Assembly (NCBI GenBank): GCA_002245135.1
Contig: NGBS01000008.1
Span: 124,001-188,000 of the forward strand
Source: Proteromonas lacertae
Taxonomy: Eukaryota > Sar > Bigyra > Opalinata > Proteromonadidae
DNA: 64,000 nucleotides
Direction: 5' to 3'
A model generated the notes under the pieces. The model had not been told where the DNA came from. It did not search any database and saw only the letters and a list, made by a program, of their open reading frames with translations. Both the position numbers and the translations under genes were made by a program. Of this stretch, positions 15,401 through 27,186 are shown one piece after another; position 1 is the stretch's first letter, and the number at the start of each line of letters is the position of its first letter.

Positions 15401-18400
15401 ATTTGGTATATATTTCAATGAGTTTATACCTGTATAACAATCATTAAAATGTCTTTCAATTCTTGGAGCATTATTACCATTTGATAATATATCTAATAAA
15501 GCTGGATTTGATACAAAGTAGAATCTTGGGAATATTTCTTTCTTTGTTTCTAAATATTCATCTAATGATTTCTGACATTTTTCTAAGTCTTTATATATAC
15601 TACTTAAAGTATCAAATAATCCTTCTTTTACACAAATGTTAATAACCAATGGAATACTATAACTATCTTCTAATATTGTTCTATATAGAGAATCTAAAGA
15701 TTTAAATCGTTTAGTATCACTTGGTAATTGTGTTTGTATATCAACTGAATGCATATATATATTTTCTAAAGATAACCACTTTGATTGAACTAAACCCCAT
15801 ATTCTAAATACACTTTCTACATCAGACAATAACTTAATCCATTTCTCTATTCTATCTTTAAAGAATTCTATATATTTACCCATTGAATTTATATTCTGTA
15901 ATTGTAATTGATGATCTTCTAGTGTTTCAATCAATTGATTTGATATATTGATTAGTTTCATATTCAAGTCAGTGTTATCAACATATTCTACATTTGTATT
16001 ATTCCACATATCTTCAATAATAGTTAATTTCTTATCAATCTTTTGTTCTCTTATTGACAATTCTACAGTCTCTTGTACATCTTCAATATGTTCATGTAAA
16101 TTCAACTTCAATACATCATTAAGACTGAAATCTGGTCCTTTATTGATTGGTTTGTGTGTAATATTGGATAATATTTTCCAATGTCTATCTTTCATTGAAT
16201 CATTATGTAAATCGTTGATTAATGGTAATGATAATGACATATTCCTTATGAAATCGTATAAATACACATAAATTGGCCAAGGATGAATGAATTTCGGTAA
16301 AGATAGTAATTGTTTGTTGAGTATCTTAATATCATTCAATAATACATCTGTATTGATTGTATTCCAGAGTGTATTTTTCCAATCAATGAATAAATAGTTA
16401 ATCATTGAATATAAATCCCATATTAACTTCAAATATATCAAATCTTGCTTAGATTCATATAATTCTATATATCTTGAAGGTTCTAAATCTAATAGATTCT
16501 CTAAATGATTCAATCTTAATCCTTCTTCAGTCATTTTTTGTAATTTATCTGCATAATTATCTAAGATCTTATAAGCTTGATCAGATTCATATCCTTCATT
16601 AGTATATGGACAATTCTTTTGCATTTCTGATCTAAATGATACAACAGACTCTTTAAATGCAGATACTTCTTTACGTATATTACTTGCCATATTATTTTGT
16701 AAAGGTAAAATAATTTCTTTCTTTTTGTAGGCTTTATCTACTACTTTATTCCAAAACACTGGGATTTGTTCTAAATAATCACTTACTGGTAAATTATCAA
16801 TTAATATATCTTCACATGTGATATTATATTTATTCAATAATTGGAAAACATCTTTAATTGGAGCAAACATGGATGTAATAAATTCATCATATTGTTTAAT
16901 ATCTTTAATATATTGTATACACAATTTCAAATCATCATCATCTCCTAATTGAATATCTTTATCTAATCCTTGGTGTAATTCATTTATCCAATTAGCAATT
17001 GTTTCTAATTCAAATTGTATTTCATTTTCTAAATAATTAGTATAAACGTATAACCATTTGTTGATTAAACTAGAAATTGCTTGTTTTAATGGCTGACAGT
17101 TTATTCTTAAAAATCCTTTATCTTCTACATTGTTAATCTCTTCAACTTGTAATAATAAATTCTTATAAAATGTGATTTTTTCATCAAATAAATTCAACTT
17201 TATTCTATAACTTATAAATTTACTTAATTTCGCATATATTTCTGATGGCTCTTCTACAGCAACTGGAGCATTATCATAATTTGTATTTACTGAAGTATTT
17301 GGCCTACTTCCAGATTGTGATGATGATGATTGTTGTTGTTGTAATTGTGATTGTTGTTGTGGAGATGGTAATAACAATGAATTTGTATTCTTTTCAGAAT
17401 CTTTTAATAATTGTTGAATAAACTTCTGGAATGTTTCATCAATATTATTCACCCAAATGTAAGAGTATTTATTGAATTGCGATTTATAAGTATCACATCT
17501 CTTCACCATTTGATTGAAATTATTATTGATTATATTCAATAAAGTATGGATCTTATCATGAGATTCAATTTCTTTAATATAATTAGCATCTGAACTTGTA
17601 TCTAATCTTTTAATTAAACTACTAATATGTATAAATCCATCTACCCATTGTGTTACACTATCTCTTATTCCATCTTTATTATTAGTTTCAATAATAGAAG
17701 GTACAAATTGAACTTCCTTTTCATATAAATCCATATCTATTTCTACAATTGGTAAACTAGTTGTTTTTCCTTTTGTATTATTAACACATTCTATTTGTCC
17801 ATTCAACATGTTCAAAGATGTACCAACACTGGTTATTATACCTTCAACCACTATATTGGATAAATAATCAATATAATTCTTCCATTCTGATAAACCTTGA
17901 GATATTTTCAACTTTCTCCATACATCTTTTACTAGGTTTTGTATTTTTTTACCTCCTTCTTTTATTACTTCATATTTCTTTTCCAATTGGCCTTTATATA
18001 ATTTATTAACAGTTTCTAAAGCTAATGGTTTAACATCTCTTTCGATTAATGGTTCATTCCAACTATCTAATATGGATCTTATTGCATTGAAATTATTTTT
18101 GATAGTTTGATAAATAGCATCACAATCTTTCACTATATTCATTGATTCATTGATATAATTCTCAATTCCATGTGATTTCCATGTCATATTAATAGAACCT
18201 GGTAATAATATCTTTTCCATTTTATTCAAATATCCCTGAACTAATGGTCTTTCTATATCCAATAATCCACTTTGTATTGTATTGTATAAGTTCATTATTA
18301 GCTCTAAATTACCTGTATATCTTCTATAGACTTCATTTTTTGAATATAATGTATTAGCAGTCTCTGGAATTTGTAAGTTTAATAATTTAAAGTATTTTAC

Positions 18401-20540
18401 TTCACGTAATAATCTTACTAAAGCTGGATCAAAATTAACAGCAATTCTGTTGTTTTCTCTATCCCATAGTAACAATGGTAACTTCAACTTCTCTTCAGAA
18501 ATATCTTCAATTGTATTTTCCCACTGATGTATTAAATTATTCTCATATTCCTTAATATTAGCGATTAATAAAGTATAAGATTTCATTATTTCTTTAGATT
18601 CTTCTTTTTCTAATAATTCACTACTTAATTGCCTTATTTCTTCCATTGGTTTAACTATTCTATCATATAAACTACGACTCCATATCAATGCACCAGCTAC
18701 AGGTGGAAGATTATTACCAATTGGTGGATCATTCTTATTATCTATAAATATTTGATTAATTATTTTCATATCTTCACTAAAATTGGTTAATAAAATTGAT
18801 TGTTCAGTTTTCATTTCTTCGTTGATGATTGGACGGTTTAACAAGCCTTCAAATCCAAATAATAATTTGAATTTTCCACTGAGTGTATAAGAATCTTCAA
18901 AACCTTGTGATATAATAGAAGATAATCTTCTTTCTAATTCTTTAATTTTATTTCTAAATTCAAAATATAAATCATCAAATTGTAAAGCATCAATATCTAA
19001 TAAATCATATTTAACAGCTTTCAATTGATCTACAGCAGTATTAAAATCAGAATATATCTGTAAAATGGATGTCGTTAAAGTTTTTCCTTTTGTTCCACCT
19101 ATTTCTATTTTGGATAATCTGTTGAACTGTATCATTGTTTCCGTTAATGTTAAAATATCGTGTGTTCTTTCTAAAAATGTGTCTAATCGTACAAATAATG
19201 CTTTATTTTCCATTTTCCATGGATTATTTTCTGATTCGTGGATTGATTTTGATTTATATTCGAAATATATTGATTTGAAATTACCACAGATTGATAAGAT
19301 AGAAGTTATTGATTTTATGGCTTTTTGAGATTCATCATTTTCTATCATTTTGAATAGTTCATCTGTTGTTAAGAAACTACAACTTTGCTTTATTAATGTA
19401 TTACACAATTTTCGAATCATTGTGATTAATCTGATAGGTTTGTTATAATATTTTGATTTTCTCCAGATTATAAGTAGTACATGATAAATTGGACGGAATA
19501 ATGTATTGATTTCACTGTAATTTGAACATCCTTGAAATTGTTCAAGCCAAGGCTCGAGTGGTTTTAAGTATAATGTGTTGTTATTGGCTTCATCTCGTGA
19601 TTGGAATATCTCTTTACATAATTTACTGAATGGTGTACTGTAGGTACTTCGATTATTATCCAAATACTTCAAAATCTTTCTAATTCTATCACTTTGTAGT
19701 TGTTGGTATATATAATTCAAATTATCAGCTTTCTTTCTCCAAAATTCTATTTCACTTAAAGGTGTGCTAACATCATTACTACCATTATTATTGTTATTAC
19801 TACCTGAATCAAACTTGGTTTGATCTGGATCTAATTTTAATACATCTTTAATCTGTCTACTCCAAATAATAATCACACCTTCTAGAATATGCAATCGATC
19901 CTTTTGATACTCTTCATCTGACATTAGACTAGTTTCTGGATTATTACTGCTATTATTATTAGCTATATCATCAGGTGGAAGTGGTAAGCAAGTCCTACCG
20001 TTAATGGATCCTTGCATAATCTGTATATCACTTAGATAATTGTATATTATGTTGTTATATTCTTTTACTGTTAAATCATTATAATCTCCGTGGTTGTGTA
20101 CACAGGTAAGTAGAGGAATATACACATTTTCTATTGTTTGCCTTAATATAATTATTGGATCATCTGCCAATACACCTGAAGTGATTAAAGTCTTCATATT
20201 CTCTTCGGATATTGTGTCTTTTTCTTTCTTTAGAAAGTAAATTGATCTATATTGATAGTTTTTGGGTGGACCTTTTGTAATTTGCAAATTTCCATTAACA
20301 TCAGTGACTGATATCATTAAAAGCTATAAATAATGAATAGATGAAGAAATACATCTCTATTATCTATAAAATCATCCATTACTGTTTGAAATGCTTCAGA
20401 TGCAATAAATTTCTTATATCTTTCAACTCTTATATTTCTAAATAAGTTTTGAATCTAAGATTTATAATCTGATCGAGTTATACCTGTTCTCCAAACCAGG
20501 CCTCTTTAGGTCCTAGTTCTACATCTTTTTGACTTCGCAT
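6410..20540 (-). CDS. Axonemal dynein heavy chain, outer-arm beta-like
   Basis: This is an ATP-driven motor of the ciliary axoneme. One exon of 13.9 kb (20317-6410, 4635 codons) is preceded by two short exons: MRSQKDVELGPKEAWF from ATG 20540, then about 34 residues ending before the intron near 20318-20346. P-loops in the big exon lie near residue 1870 (AAA1, GPAGTGKTETTKDLA), 2170 (AAA2, GPAGSGKSTVW), 2545 (AAA3, GPAGTGKTLLI) and 2900 (AAA4, GVGGSGKQSIC). The stalk coiled coil and microtubule-binding region follow around 3050-3350. The AAA1 context (GAWGCFDEFNRI, then HYDWGLRA and RDFNIPKI) is closest to the DNAH9/11/17 and Chlamydomonas beta class; this subclass call is from memory. Low-complexity Asn/Gly/Gln inserts sit in the tail, in the AAA2-AAA3 linker and near the C-terminus. 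A still earlier 5' exon is possible. Confidence 0.93.
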
Positions 20541-20687
20541 TAATTTTCTAAAATCTCTATAATTTAAATGATTTGATTAAAATTGTTATTTTGTCGTTAT
20601 TTATTTCAAGCTTTTATTCAAGTTTCATGTCAATTTACTTTTGAATTTCATTGTTTTTCACAAAATATATCAAAAATATAATAATAA

Positions 20688-21702
20688 TTAATCAATATAT
20701 TGATCAACTGGTAGATCTTCAATATCAAAATCTTCTTTATTAATCGCTTTCAGTGGTTTTGAAGAATCAAAGTCTTTGGATGAAGAATTCCTTTTTAAAC
20801 TATCGTGATATTTCCAAGAATTGAATGGTTTTCTCAAATCAGCTATTGTTTTTGCTTGTCTAAATGAATTATAATAAATGTTAATTTACTTCAACAAATG
20901 AGAATTACCCTTTCTACCATGTTTAGATAGTAAATCATTCTATAATAGAAATAATATTTACATATAATACTTCACTGGATGACTTGATAAAATGATGATT
21001 ATGATGATAAACTTCATTTGGTGATCCTTCTTCTGGTAAACTTGGAATGATTGATTTTATATCAGAAATTGATTTAATAGTATGTTGAGAATCTCTTGCA
21101 CTTATTATTCCTTCTTCAATTTTTAACATAATATCTTAAGTAAGAATTAAAGAAAGAAATAAAATATATGAAAAATGTAATGAAAAAGATATTATATTTT
21201 CTTTTCCTTGAATTGTTTTGACTATATTTAGAATAGGCGATAAACTTGTATGCATGTAGTGATAATAATTTTCTAATCCATAAAGTGCCTAAATAGTGAT
21301 CATTAATTTTTATTACTTCAGCAATAATTCCATCAACATTTATATAATCAAATTCTTTAGAATTTTTACATTCCAAACATTTGTTTATTTCAGTAAATGA
21401 ATCATATAAATGTTTTGTCTTTATTTTGATTAATTCTGGAGAACAATTTGACCTAATGCATTTCAAAGCCTAATTAATTGAAAATTAGTATAAAAGAATA
21501 TATAACTTTCTTAATATTCTGGTACTTTGCATCATTCTTGTATAGATAAATTCCATCACTAAGAAAGCTATCCATTTCTTCTTCAATATCTGATGAATGA
21601 ATTAAATAAAAGATTAAAACCTTCACTTGATTGAATTATTTGCTCTAATGACTTTCCTATACTCTCTAACCTATTTAATTTGCTAATAAATTCACGGTTC
21701 AT
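20688..21702 (-). CDS. Unrecognised protein, two ORFs joined by an AT-AG intron
   Basis: Read simply, this region gives two ORFs that overlap by 14 nt (21702-21116 with introns, and 21129-20688). Removing 21192-21135, which begins ATATCTTTTT and ends AAG, joins them in frame, so I annotate one gene. Ordinary short introns lie near 21619-21650 and 21470-21506 and in the 3' half; the last of these is about 30 nt. The product is about 270 residues. The N-terminal part is helical with two Cys pairs (CIRSNC, CLECKN). The C-terminal part is polar and ends EDFDIEDLPVDQYID. No domain is recognised. It sits between the dynein heavy chain and TMEM231, so a ciliary role is worth testing, but that is only positional. 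Confidence 0.6.
21135..21192 (-). other. U12-type (AT-AG) intron candidate
   Basis: On the minus strand this 58-nt segment starts ATATCTTTTTC. It holds TTTCTTTAAT, a match to the U12 branch-site consensus, 11 nt before a TTAAG end. Removing it fuses two otherwise overlapping ORFs in one frame. No GT-AG intron does so. Confidence 0.6.
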
Positions 21703-21765
21703 TATATATCGTGTTTTATTCAAAATAAATTTCACAAACATATTTCAAGCTTTTTTGAAATAGAA

Positions 21766-22804
21766 ATGGCAATTCCTGTATATCTAGTTGTTATATTTAT
21801 AATATAGATATTTTTTCAAATAGTTTATAAAACTCACTATGCATCATGTTGTTCTTGTTCATCATTTCTTTCTTTAGTTGGATTATTAGTTGTTATAATA
21901 ATGTCATTTGTTACTACCTATTATACTGGATGTATGATATATAATATTATAATGTTAATAGCATTTTGGATGATGGAATGGACTGGTTATGAAAAACCGA
22001 AGGTGTCTTATACGAATGAAGCCTTAATAATATTAGATGGGAATCTTAACAACAATCCTGGTGAATGGATTTGGAGTACAAACCAATATTTAAACAGTGA
22101 ATTAGGTGAAGGAACAGTTCAACCATTATCATTCGAATATAATGAAATCGACAATGATCATGATGGAATAAACGATGCCATTCAATTTTATATAAAAATC
22201 CCCTTACAAAGTAATCAAAAAATCTATTCAATTTCAATATATCCAGTATTTAGTTATAATTTAGAAACATATGCAAAATTATTAATAAATGGAATAGTTC
22301 CAATTAAATTATTTAACTCTGTACCTTGTTCAAAAGTGATAAGTTATGGTGAAATCAAACTACATCAACGAAATATCTTACCAAAATGGGCGAGTTTAAG
22401 AAAATACTATATAAATGATAAACTATTAAATTTCGATTCTTTTAAGTTAGAGGATTTAGATATAGAGAATATATTAAATCGATATTATAGTCGTAATTAC
22501 ACATTATATAATGATAATTTTGATTTTATTTGGAAACCTTATTTTAGTTCAAATGTGAATGAAAATACAATGATAATAAATTCGACATTTTATATTCCTT
22601 TACAACCAATTATGTATATATTTATTATATATATATTACATATTTAGATATGAACCTGATTTAGCTCAAATATTGAAGTTTGGTTGGATTCAATATTTGA
22701 GTATTTTTGTTGTGATTGGAATATTCATTTATTGTGTGTTATACTGTTTATTTACCAATCAATATTTTACAACTGATATAAAAGAGAAATATAAAAATGA
22801 TTAA
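21766..22804 (+). CDS. TMEM231: TMEM231, ciliary transition-zone membrane protein
   Basis: TMEM231 is part of the MKS module of the ciliary transition zone, which gates membrane proteins into the cilium. Three exons join in frame: MAIP, then an intron of 30 nt (gtatatct...atag), a long exon, then an intron at about 22617-22649 and the final exon to TAA 22802-22804. The length (about 325 residues) fits the family. Features are a short cytosolic N-terminus (FFQIVYKTHYASCC), a first membrane segment (LVGLLVVIIMSFV), a large lumenal domain with conserved-type blocks (DNDHDGINDAIQFYIKIPL, GEIKLHQRNILP), and a second membrane segment near the end (FGWIQYLSIFVVIGIFIYC). The match to TMEM231 over the DG-N-D and PLQS blocks is clear. 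Its closeness to the dynein gene may be chance, since cilium genes rarely form operons in eukaryotes. Confidence 0.9.
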
Positions 22805-22936
22805 TTATAATAGAATATTTATTTATTTGATGTTTTTAAAATTTAAAATGAAAAATGTAAAATTTACATTAATTTACTAATTCCAATGTCAAAATCATTT
22901 TCAACCGAAATTTCTGTTTGATTTAATATTGGTTGA

Positions 22937-25900
22937 ATGAATAGTCTAACTAAGTATTTGTTAGCATTTTTGGGATGCTTGTTATGTGTGCTTGCAGTTT
23001 GTCCCAACAATTGTAGTAGTCATGGAAAGTGTGTTGATGGTAAGTGTGAGTGTTTTATTGATCCTGAGACTGGTGAAACTTACACTGGCAATGACTGTAG
23101 TGAACATAATTGTCCAAAGGGCAACCCTTTTTCAGCTGTAAGTTCTCCAACAGCTTCTGGTAGTGGTAGCAGTTATTCAAGTGGATCAAGACGTGAATTG
23201 AATGTAGTTGATGGCGTAAAAGAGAAAAGAAAGCTTGCAGAGCCAGCTGGAGTTGAGATTTCGTTAATTGAATCAGTAGATGGTAATACATTATGGAAAG
23301 TGAAAGGATTAGAGACATTTACTTCCGTAATGCCAAAATCAGGAGGAAAAATAACATGTGATTTTTATAAAGAAGGTGTAGATAAAGTAACAGAAAATGT
23401 TGATATTCGTGGATATACTGATGATTATGCCTATACATTATTCAAGAATCCTGTTACAAAGATAGGTGAAACTCCAAAGCAAGCAGGAAGAAGATTAGCA
23501 GATGATGAATATACTAAAGTAGTGTGTAATGAAATATTGTCTATGAGAGAAGATTTAGTTCATTATAATCTTAATGTTGAATTAACTGTTGCTGGTAGTG
23601 GTGGTGGTAATAGTGCTACTGTAGAAAGACAATTATTTAATAATAGTAGAAAATTGGAAGGTGAATTAACAATGACATGGAAGAATTATGGTCCAATATT
23701 ATATGATATGGGATTATTACCAACAAAAGAAATAATTACACCAAAACCAACACCAGAAAATCAAGGACAAGGAAATAAAGAAGATGAAACAAGAAGAAGA
23801 AGAGTAATGGAAGGTGAAAAAACAGTGTATAAGAATGATAAATTCAAATTTGGATGTTTTGATAAATCTGCTTCTAGTTTAGTAGATGCTGAGATTACAA
23901 TTGTTAATGATGTTACTGGTGTATATAATACTGAAGATAAAAATGTTGTATTTTCATTTACTGATAAAGGATTAGATGCTGGAAAATATTTATGTTATTG
24001 TTTAATGGATGGTGATGGAAATGTATTAGATATTACTGAAACTGATTTAAAGGATAATATAAGACCAAAAGAAAAAGGTAAAACAGATGTGTTTTTATTT
24101 GGTAAATATGCAACTTCTTCTTCAATTACTGATGAGTTGGAGAATAATCATTTATTGATAAAAACGAAAGGTATTACTAGTGGTGAAATTGATGGTGCAA
24201 GTGATTATGCTAAGAAAGAGTATTTTGCTAAAGATAGAGTAGTATATCTTACTCTATTAAATAGTGATTATATATTTGAAGAAAAGAGAGTTGTAATGGA
24301 AGATAATTATAAAATTCCAACAATAACTGGTACAGTATTTCCATATATAAGAACATATCCAATTGATCCTTCAAGTGAATTACCAACCCCAAAAGCTGTA
24401 TCAATACCTTCAACTCCTACATCTGCGCCTTACTTATACAAAATGTATTACTTTGCTGAGAGTGTAATATCTGGATTAGAAGAAGCTGGTGGAATAATAA
24501 AATGTTTAAAAAATGAAAAAGTTGAATTATTGGATGTGAAAGGATTAGTAAAAGATTATAATGTTATTGTTAGATATAGTTACATTGAATCTCAAGATGA
24601 AATAACTGATGCAAATATAATATTGTTAAACTGTTATGGAATAGAAACAAAAAGAAAAGATCTTTCATTAACAAATCCATCCACACTTAGTTTTACTCCT
24701 CCTCCTCCTAATAATAATAATAATAATAATAATCAAAATCGTAGATTTTTGACTGAAAATACTATTACCTGGAAAGGTTATGGTGAAATATTACCAGAGA
24801 TTAAAGTTGATGCAACTGATTCATCATTTGCTTGTTATTTACCATCAGATTTAACTCTACCAATACAAACTATATCAAGTACAATTACAAATGATAATAC
24901 TAATATAGTTTTTACAGTTACTACTACTCCTCTAACTGTATCTGGTGATTATATGTGTTATTTATTAGCTGATGTAAAAGGTAATAAAGTGGAGATTGAT
25001 AAATCAGATTTGTTTTCATTAATCAGAGTTGTGAAGAAAGAAGATCAAACAAATGAATATTATTTTGGTAAATATGAAGTTACTGATAAAGTAGAAATAA
25101 AAAAGGCAGATGATGGATCAGAAGTTATACCATTAGATGGTACAAAGAATAAAATAGAAAAAACTCAGATAGTTTTAACAACTATTCAAGAAGATGTTAA
25201 AGATAAAGTATTAAATAAAATAAAAGTAGGTAATAAATTTCAATTAAAATTACATAAAATCAATGCATTTCATATAGTTAAGATACACGAAATTACTATA
25301 ACCAAAGTTGAAACAGAAACTCAACCAGAAAGGTTATTAGCAGAAACTACAACAATTACATATGATAATCCAATTCCTGAAGGATATACATCTGATAATG
25401 TTCTTTATGATTCTGTACCAATTGTAAAGAAGAATATTGTAGTTAATCCAGTTAATCCTGGTGATGATAAGAGTTATTTATATCAATTGACTGATTTTAA
25501 TAGTGAATTAGTAAAAGATTTAAGTATATTAGGAGGAAAATTACAATGTAAATTGGTTAATACTAATGTTGAAAATAGTAAACCAATTAAAAATCCGATA
25601 AGTAGTATAGTTGATGTAAAAGGAGTAATTCATGAAACAAATAGTGGTTATTATCAATTCAATTATAAAATTGAAGATACACCTAATTCTTTACCAACTG
25701 ATAAAGGTGATCATTATTATGTTGATGATATTGTATGTAATAATATATTATCTACAAGAACTGATTTAACATATTGGAATCCAATTAAAATTGATGATAA
25801 ATTTGATAAAGTAATAACATGGATAGGATATGGAACAATTGCGACAAGTATAAAATATACGTTTACAGAAAACAAAGCTAAAATGGCTTGTTATAATCCA

Positions 25901-27049
25901 AATGATGTAAAGAATAAATTAATCACCACATATGATATTGATGCAAATATTAAAGATAAAGATTTAGAATTTACATTTGGCAAAGAAAATCCATCTGTAG
26001 GTAATATTTGTTATTTATTAGCTGATGAAAAAGGAGGTAAATTGGATATAGAAAATAGTGAATTATCTTCATCAATAAGTAAAGACAGTAAAGGTAATTA
26101 TTATTTTGGTGAATATGTTGATGAAAATAATAAAAAAGATGAAAGTAATGTAGTAGAAAAAGGAGGAATGACATCTGTAATTAATGCAGATGGAAGTGTT
26201 AAAAGTAAGATTAATATAGATTATATTATATTAAAACCTGAAGATAATGCTAATAATACTAAACTTGATTTAAGTCAAGCAAATAATGTTGAAAATCCTC
26301 AAATATTATTACCTCCTTCAATGATTGATATAAGTATTCAAAAAGTAATAACAAGTGGAACAATAATAAAAGTAACAATTTATTATAATGATGGTACTAA
26401 AGAAAAAAAGGATATTCAAATATTAAAAGTAGGAAAAGGTGAAAATAATAAATTTAGTTTAGAATTATCTGATGCTATACCATTAGAAATAGATTCCGGT
26501 GGAAGATTAAGATCATTAGTTCCAGTTGCAGATGTTTTATCAGTTGAAATAAAATGGTTAAGTGAAGGATCAACTCATGCTCCAATAGAATGTAGTGGTC
26601 AAGGAAGTTGTGATAGAACAAGTGGTGTATGTAAATGTTTTGATGGATTTAGTGGAAGTGCTTGTCAAAGATTAGATTGTCCAAATAACTGTAATGGAAA
26701 TGGTCGATGTGTTGCTTTGAGTGAATTATTATCAAATGAAGAATTGAGTAATGCATATGATGGATTTGGAAATAAACATGAAACTACATTAAGTCCTTCA
26801 GGTAGTGTTATATTTGATGATCAAATATTTGGTTGTTTATGTGATAAAAGACATCGTGGATATGATTGTAGTTTGATTGAATGTCCATCTGGTTTAGATC
26901 CAGAAGAAGCAACAAATGATGATTCAAAACAAGGAAGTGAATATAGAGATTGTAGTGGAAGAGGTATTTGTAACTACAATACAGGTGTTTGTGAATGTTT
27001 TGATGGATTTAGTGGAGAAGGATGTCAAAACATGGTTCAAATGATGTAA
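22937..27049 (+). CDS. Secreted EGF-like protein with three internal repeats
   Basis: This is a single 1370-codon exon. A signal peptide (MNSLTKYLLAFLGCLLCVLA) is followed by a tenascin-type EGF module (CPNNCSSHGKCVDGKCECF). The body holds three diverged repeats of about 350 residues. Their shared landmarks are a Gly-Gly-x-x-x-Cys strand, a TW-x-GYG-like motif near residues 247, 611 and 960 (TWKNYGPIL, TWKGYGEIL, TWIGYGTIA), a Cys-Tyr-x-Leu-x-D segment, and a closing FGKY/FGEY near 388, 709 and 1056. Two further EGF modules close the protein (CSGQGSCDRTSGVCKCFDGF and CSGRGICNYNTGVCECFDGF), separated by a longer Cys-containing unit. There is no membrane anchor, so it is probably secreted or part of a surface coat or mastigoneme-like structure. 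I do not recognise the repeat. Confidence 0.85.
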   Translation: MNSLTKYLLAFLGCLLCVLAVCPNNCSSHGKCVDGKCECFIDPETGETYTGNDCSEHNCPKGNPFSAVSSPTASGSGSSYSSGSRRELNVVDGVKEKRKLAEPAGVEISLIESVDGNTLWKVKGLETFTSVMPKSGGKITCDFYKEGVDKVTENVDIRGYTDDYAYTLFKNPVTKIGETPKQAGRRLADDEYTKVVCNEILSMREDLVHYNLNVELTVAGSGGGNSATVERQLFNNSRKLEGELTMTWKNYGPILYDMGLLPTKEIITPKPTPENQGQGNKEDETRRRRVMEGEKTVYKNDKFKFGCFDKSASSLVDAEITIVNDVTGVYNTEDKNVVFSFTDKGLDAGKYLCYCLMDGDGNVLDITETDLKDNIRPKEKGKTDVFLFGKYATSSSITDELENNHLLIKTKGITSGEIDGASDYAKKEYFAKDRVVYLTLLNSDYIFEEKRVVMEDNYKIPTITGTVFPYIRTYPIDPSSELPTPKAVSIPSTPTSAPYLYKMYYFAESVISGLEEAGGIIKCLKNEKVELLDVKGLVKDYNVIVRYSYIESQDEITDANIILLNCYGIETKRKDLSLTNPSTLSFTPPPPNNNNNNNNQNRRFLTENTITWKGYGEILPEIKVDATDSSFACYLPSDLTLPIQTISSTITNDNTNIVFTVTTTPLTVSGDYMCYLLADVKGNKVEIDKSDLFSLIRVVKKEDQTNEYYFGKYEVTDKVEIKKADDGSEVIPLDGTKNKIEKTQIVLTTIQEDVKDKVLNKIKVGNKFQLKLHKINAFHIVKIHEITITKVETETQPERLLAETTTITYDNPIPEGYTSDNVLYDSVPIVKKNIVVNPVNPGDDKSYLYQLTDFNSELVKDLSILGGKLQCKLVNTNVENSKPIKNPISSIVDVKGVIHETNSGYYQFNYKIEDTPNSLPTDKGDHYYVDDIVCNNILSTRTDLTYWNPIKIDDKFDKVITWIGYGTIATSIKYTFTENKAKMACYNPNDVKNKLITTYDIDANIKDKDLEFTFGKENPSVGNICYLLADEKGGKLDIENSELSSSISKDSKGNYYFGEYVDENNKKDESNVVEKGGMTSVINADGSVKSKINIDYIILKPEDNANNTKLDLSQANNVENPQILLPPSMIDISIQKVITSGTIIKVTIYYNDGTKEKKDIQILKVGKGENNKFSLELSDAIPLEIDSGGRLRSLVPVADVLSVEIKWLSEGSTHAPIECSGQGSCDRTSGVCKCFDGFSGSACQRLDCPNNCNGNGRCVALSELLSNEELSNAYDGFGNKHETTLSPSGSVIFDDQIFGCLCDKRHRGYDCSLIECPSGLDPEEATNDDSKQGSEYRDCSGRGICNYNTGVCECFDGFSGEGCQNMVQMM

Positions 27050-27186
27050 TATTCTATTATTACATTCATTTCATTCTTATTATTGAATTTTATTAATTGA
27101 TTAGCTCTTATACTATGTTAATCAATATAAAATGTTCATTTGGTTTAAATAACAAATAATAACACAAATATAAATTAATAATAACA

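Noticed and set aside
6850-19328. Long reading frames antisense to the dynein gene
   Set aside because: They lie inside a highly conserved coding exon, have skewed hydrophobic composition from reversed AT-rich codons, and match nothing.
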